Shown in pieces: positions 60,033-64,000 of a stretch of 64,000 bases of DNA (its first letter is position 1; each line of letters begins with the position of its first letter). The DNA is from Galerina marginata (taxonomy: Eukaryota > Basidiomycota > Agaricomycetes > Agaricales > Galerinaceae). The stretch spans positions 868,001-932,000 of the forward strand of contig JAECYW010000017.1 of NCBI GenBank assembly GCA_023014335.1. The letters run 5' to 3'. The notes beneath the pieces were generated by a model. The model ran no database searches and was not told where the DNA came from. It saw only the letters and a program-made list of their open reading frames with translations. The translations under genes were made by a program, and so were the position numbers.

Positions 60033-61348
60033 ATGGAATTAGGAGTGAATCCCCATCACCGCCAGACCGCTGGGACTGATCATCCTAACATCACCTCTCA
60101 GGCGCCCAATATTGGTGATCCAGTGACGTTCGTGTCGGGTCAATTTGCTGGGCGCACTATACGGGTAGAACTCCAGGAGCTTCAAAAGGCCGAATCGGGC
60201 AGAAAGTAGGGTGCCTTTCCCTTCACTTTCCATCGTCACAATCTGATCTATAAGCAGATATGCCAAAGTTGATCGCCGACCACTCGACCCACCACCAGCC
60301 GTGCTTCTTCAACTGTTCGAAACCGATGATATGGCACAGGCTGGGACCTGGGAGAGAGAGCTGTTGTACGAGTAAATTTTCGCGACCGTCCGCATCTATG
60401 TTCTTGAGCACGGTGGTAACTTCTGGTTTCACAGGAACGTCATGAACGTCGGCCTCATCTGCACTGTCGATTTATTTCCTGTCCCAGAATCCGTCTACGA
60501 GCCTCGGTCTCCTGCCTCTCAATCCCCAGAACCTTCACATACCAGAGCACCCCATCACCCAGATCCCAGGACTACCCAGCAACAATATCCACCGATGACA
60601 TATTTTCCCCTTCATCCGTACATGAGCGCGGAGCCCAGCAGCAGCCAGATGCCACCGACCCCGCCGTTCCAAATACCCCGCCGACAGCTGATGTTGGGGA
60701 CTGTGCATCCGTCCGATGTACTGACTGACGTGGTGTATCGCATTGGGAACCACCTTGTTACAGAATCTTCCTAAGCTGACGCCTGCTCTGGTCGGAGAAA
60801 GGTTTGCAGAGCCGACGTTGGTGGACCACAAGGGCAGGAAGGTCCTCGTTTTCGTCTTTGGAGTGCGTATTACTCTCTTTTGTCAAAAGCAGTGACAGGC
60901 CATCAAAAGAACTGCGATTGTGCGACTGTATGTGCACGGTCTGTTCTTGTTAATTTTGGCCGGTTGGCGAAAATGAATTACGATGCACAACGAGTTCGAT
61001 GGGTTTACTGATTCTGATGGGCAGGACCTGGCCGTGCGAAGGGAAGGAGTATTTATACTGCGGTATCGAGCCTTCGACATTTTTTCTGGCATCCCTGGAA
61101 ACCCACATGCGCCTGTGCTGGCGGAGCTTTACGGCGGGCCATTCAAGGTCTACTCAACTCGCGAATTTCCAGGGTTGGAACCCTCAACGGAGTTGACTAA
61201 GGTGCGAGGCGCTGAATCCAAAGGTGGCCCCTCGAGCTGTGGCCTACTAACCTACTTTTCTCCAAAGAATCTCTCGAAATATGGCGTCCGAGTGACGCTT
61301 AGAGACGCGGAGCGGAAATCCAGGAAAAGGAGTAAGGAGTCGCAATGA
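60033..61348 (+). CDS. Velvet-domain transcription factor
   Basis: Fungal regulator of development and secondary metabolism whose fold resembles the NF-kB DNA-binding domain; velvet proteins act as hetero- or homodimers in the nucleus. N-terminal half-domain: FAGRTIRVELQELQKAESGR, then across an intron DRRPLDPPPAVLLQLFETDD, then across a second intron NVGLICTVDLFPVPESVYEP. A Pro/Ser/Tyr-rich insert follows. The C-terminal half-domain has RRQLMLGTVHPSDVL, LVDHKGRKVLVFVFG, then DLAVRREGVFILRYRAFDI and FKVYSTREFPGLEPSTELTK, ending in YGVRVTLRDAERKSRKRSK. ATG 60033 (MELGVNPHHRQTAGTDHPN) is in frame with the domain. One extra base at about 60771 (ESS, then KLTPALVGER in the next frame) breaks the frame, probably a sequence error. 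Confidence 0.87.
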
Positions 61349-62299
61349 GTAATTTAGCCTTTGCCTGAGAGGTTTCTTCTTTTTACATTCCCATCGTTGC
61401 AAATACCCAACACCTTTCGCTGGGTTGTAACTTGTTGGGTTCCTGATTACTCTAGCTTCATTGACCGGATTTATTCATTGGTCGGATTTACTAGGCCCTT
61501 TAATATCAACTTAATATACCTTGAAGTTCGTTACACAAGCTGGATTACAGCCACGATTTATAGCGCCAGGTTTGGGTAAGATTCCATAGTTTGAACAAGG
61601 AGTTGTTCGCATAGGCGGAGAACGAGTAAGCAGGGTTCCGGTCAGAGGTTGGTCGGAGGTCCAACAATCCGGATAACGTCAGTCAGGGTCCTGACTACCC
61701 TGGCACAGAATTAGCGGTGAGTTTTCACCCAACATTTGGCTTCTTTTCGACAATTTTAGTTTACCTTGGGCGGATTATCTAATTTCAAGTACACTTGGCG
61801 CGCTTCCTCATGAAATCCCCGAATTTATATGCAAGAAATCCAGTAGTAGCGATAATAACTGGGGGTTAAGAGCCTGAACATTACCTCCTCATTTCCAGCC
61901 GCTTTTTCATACAGACAAAATAATGGTCAGTTTCGAGGAGTTTTTGACATGTTTATGAGACTTGTGCCTTTATTCGATTAAAATGGGCTAAAACCAGAGG
62001 TCCAATCCGACATGATTCATGATTCATGAGTCCTGCGCTATTGTTTAGTAGGAATAGTCCGCACATTCGCCATTTTTTTCCTTCAGGAATTTGCCTCTCA
62101 GGGGCCTATAGGGTCCTATTTATCTGGAAGCCGGCGTCTGTGGACCACAATCGCTGACTTTAAATGGATGTTTCCTTTGAAAGCATTGACAAACATGTCA
62201 ATACTGTGACCCATATCCACGTGACCGTGTCGATGAATCATCGTCAGACGCGTGGATAAGTCGATCTTGAGCATTCCCGCATTTTATCTCTTGTAACAG
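61349..62299. other. Intergenic, nothing recognised
   Basis: Nearly 1 kb between the velvet and TEN1-like genes. It is AT-rich in places, with no open frame of coding character, no RNA gene and no repeat that I can support. Confidence 0.45.
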
Positions 62300-62874
62300 T
62301 TGTATCGAGCATCAACGTTTCCGCCATTGAATGCCCCAGCAACCAGAGACAGCAGGTTCGGGCAAGGTTATGTAAAATCGATGACTCCTACGAAGGAAAG
62401 AAAGTCAGAGTTGCTGGAAGGTAAAACTATATGGATCTCCTATTTATACGGTTTGCTGACGTTAAAGGGAACAGAGTATTAACTTATGATGTTGCTACGG
62501 GACTCGCAATACTGATTGACGGAAAGCACGGATTGCTAGTCAATATGTTCCTGAGCTTGGACAGTCAGTCGAGGCTTTGGGCCACAGAACGTCTGAGCAC
62601 GATTATTGCCATCGGCCACCTAGAACGCGCTGATGTGAGTAGAATATGGTGTCATATAAACTGAAAGAGTGGTCTGCCCTCATCTGCGATGCAATCCTCA
62701 GCCAGCTGTTGCTGCCCCGGCTATACCAGCCGGTTCTACTCGACTGGAGCTCAGGCAGGACCTCGTTCTGCGGGCAATCTTAGTAGTGCCTTCGCCCGAC
62801 TTGGATCTAGTTTTGTGGAATATGGTACTCGCAGAAGAAGAGGAAGCAAGTAGAGAAGATCAAACCTCGTGTTG
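62300..62874 (+). CDS. TEN1-like OB-fold protein (CST complex)
   Basis: Candidate third subunit of the Cdc13/CTC1-Stn1-Ten1 complex that protects telomeres and helps fill-in synthesis. Splicing an intron from 62422 (GTAAAA) to an acceptor near 62475 (GGGAACAG) gives EGKKVRVAGRVLTYDVATG. It continues AILIDGKHGLLVNMFLSLDS, TERLSTIIAIGHLERAD, and after a second intron DLVLRAILVVPSPDLDLVLW and NMVLAEEEEA. The pattern (V.G....YD.......L...G..L.V......, then ....V.G.L, then a helix ending LW) is the small OB fold of TEN1, and size about 130-150 residues fits. No convincing ATG was found, and the joins near 62340 and 62680 may contain single-base errors. The assignment rests on pattern similarity, as TEN1 diverges strongly. 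Confidence 0.5.
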
Positions 62875-63352
62875 ACGCGGTGCAAGTCGTGGCTCGGAAG
62901 TGATTGGCGCACATTTGGTTGTAGCAGATGGGCAATTGATGGGGATAAATTCAACAACAGCACGAGGCAGAAGAAACGACGATAAAATAAAAGAGAGAGA
63001 CAAAGGCACTTTGGGACTGGTACTAGACGGCCATGCCTTTGGCGACGACAATTGTAATTGAAATTAGCCGGCCCGAGGTCGGCTACTTAGATTAGATCTC
63101 GCCAAGTGATTTGCGATGAAAGACTGGTTTTGTGCGTCCCGCCTGCGCCTTTGTGTTTTCACAATCCGGGATGGACATAGCAAGCTGGGTAGTCGCAGAA
63201 ACACGAGGCGACCCGAGTCCCACAGCGATTGTCGAGGCCAAAAGGAATTCTCACGGAACGAGCAGCCGAATGGAGGCAAATGACTTCCTGGCACCCAAAA
63301 AGGGAAATGCGCCTGAACAGCACTTGCCTCGCTTTGCCACAGACGTCCTCTT

Positions 63353-63500
63353 TATAACACCACCATCCACCCGTCCTCGCCCTTTGCTCTCCCCACCACT
63401 CCGTCTCCTGCGTCCTGCTCTCCGTTTCCCCCATCCCCCATCCCCCAATCCTCCCCCGTCTCTCCCTGCAATATCCGCCCTCAGCGCACCCAACAGACCT
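63353..63500 (+). promoter_or_regulatory. CT-rich promoter/leader tract
   Basis: About 150 bp almost purely C and T on the plus strand (runs such as CCCCCATCCCCCATCCCCC), ending about 50 bp before the ATG at 63550. Such tracts mark transcription start regions of well-expressed fungal genes. I see no clear TATA box, although TTTATAACA occurs at 63351. Confidence 0.5.
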
Positions 63501-63549
63501 CAGTGTGCCCAAACACACAAATCCACACCCTGCTGTTTTTTTGTCAAAC

Positions 63550-64000
63550 ATGGACTCTGATATCGCAAGACAGTCTTTCTGGACATATCCTACCTCCGAT
63601 GCTCGTTCCGGGCCTATACCACCCCAGGGACGGTCGCACCAGATCACCTCACCATATCTTCCGAGTCCGCCGCCAGAACCATCGTCACCCCTACCTGTGC
63701 AGATCGAACCCGGTGTCTGGTACCAGGACGATGACATCCTACATGCCTCCAACTGGCCTCCCGTGCAACGCTTCCTAGCTCAAATTCGAGAGGAGAGACG
63801 CATGGTGGACGCACCCTCCGACCTCATCTTCGCACTGGCCGCCCTCGACGTACTTTACAATCCGCATGACCCCGCGCACTTGGATTTTCTGGGCTCCAGT
63901 GGTGGGTTCTAAAGTTGGGGAGAAGCGTGGACAAGATTGCTCGTATGTTCCGCCTATATTACCTGCCACTCCAGTGTGCTGACGCTGTGCCACCCTCTGC
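63550..64000 (+). CDS. Unrecognised gene, 5' part (runs off the window)
   Basis: ATG 63550 starts MDSDIARQSFWTYPTSDARS, a Pro/Ser-rich disordered region with SPYLPSPPPEPSSPLP. A helical block follows (NWPPVQRFLAQIREERRMVD, DLIFALAALDVLYNPHD). A GTGGGT donor at about 63902 and a CACTCCAG acceptor at about 63973 suggest an intron, with the next exon continuing past the window edge. If not spliced, the frame stops at 63912. I recognise no family. The strong CT-rich leader supports a real gene. Confidence 0.55.

Noticed and set aside
1..64000. Search for CRISPR, prophage, plasmid or bacterial defence systems
   Set aside because: The DNA is eukaryotic with spliced genes throughout. No regularly spaced repeats, phage genes or restriction/toxin modules were seen.
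1..64000. Programmed frameshifting as the cause of the many frame breaks
   Set aside because: The breaks occur at unrelated sequences in unrelated genes, without a common slippery motif and in genes not known to frameshift. Sequencing error explains them more simply.

Overview
The window is nuclear DNA of a filamentous basidiomycete, most likely an Agaricomycete mushroom. The evidence is genes cut by many short introns (about 45-70 nt, GT..AG with CTNAC-like branch sites), two DUF6533 membrane proteins (a family I know mainly from Basidiomycota), a velvet factor, a GT17 glycosyltransferase and typical mushroom gene density. There is no prokaryotic, viral or plasmid signature, no CRISPR array, and I found no rRNA or tRNA gene.

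Layout. 0.6-5.2 kb: Wee1/Swe1 mitotic inhibitor kinase (+). 5.5-7.9 kb: homeodomain transcription factor with poly-Gln tracts (+). 7.9-12.3 kb: gene-poor. 12.3-13.7 kb: stand-alone molybdopterin-binding (MoaB/CinA/FLAD1-type) protein (-). 14.7-16.3 kb: coiled-coil protein (+). 18.4-19.7 kb: GT17 (+). 20.1-22.4 kb: Cdc1/Ted1/PGAP5 metallophosphoesterase copy A (-). 23.9-25.8 kb: MFS anion/allantoate permease (+). 26.1-27.8 kb: BSD-domain protein (-). 28.1-29.7 kb: carbamoyl-phosphate synthase small subunit (-), preceded by a spliced arginine-attenuator-peptide uORF. 30.1-35.1 kb: large Lys/Glu-rich protein with a Zn-knuckle-like motif (-). 35.2 kb: tiny NDUFB2-like complex I subunit (+), head-to-head with it. 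36.2-38.0 kb: Cdc1/Ted1 copy B (+). 39.3-41.1 kb: arrestin-like protein (+). 43.5-45.5 kb: UDP-glucose pyrophosphorylase (+). 46.7-47.9 kb: DUF6533 protein (-). 48.9-50.6 kb: decayed inverted UGP1 copy (-). 51.2-52.1 kb: ribosomal protein S8 (+). 53.0-54.3 kb: second DUF6533 protein (+). 54.9-55.5 kb: LSM2 (+). 55.8-57.0 kb: WDR83-like WD40 protein (-). 57.1-58.9 kb: F-box protein (+). 60.0-61.3 kb: velvet factor (+). 62.3-62.9 kb: TEN1-like OB-fold protein (+). 63.6 kb to the end: start of an unrecognised gene (+).

Most genes are independent housekeeping or regulatory functions, and I see no metabolite cluster or defence system. Linked themes are cell-cycle and developmental control (Wee1, homeodomain, velvet, F-box), RNA and translation (LSM2, WDR83, RPS8), and local duplication (two Cdc1-like genes, UGP1 plus pseudogene, two DUF6533 genes). 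The best regulatory find is the intron-containing arginine attenuator uORF upstream of the CPS small subunit. The best genes easily missed are LSM2, whose first coding exon is just the ATG, and the 62-residue complex I subunit.

Data-quality warning: about 20 single-base frame breaks, mostly +1 insertions, interrupt otherwise conserved proteins, including single-copy essential ones (RPS8, UGP1, CPS small subunit). They look like uncorrected sequencing or assembly errors rather than real gene decay. Gene spans below ignore them and each entry notes them.
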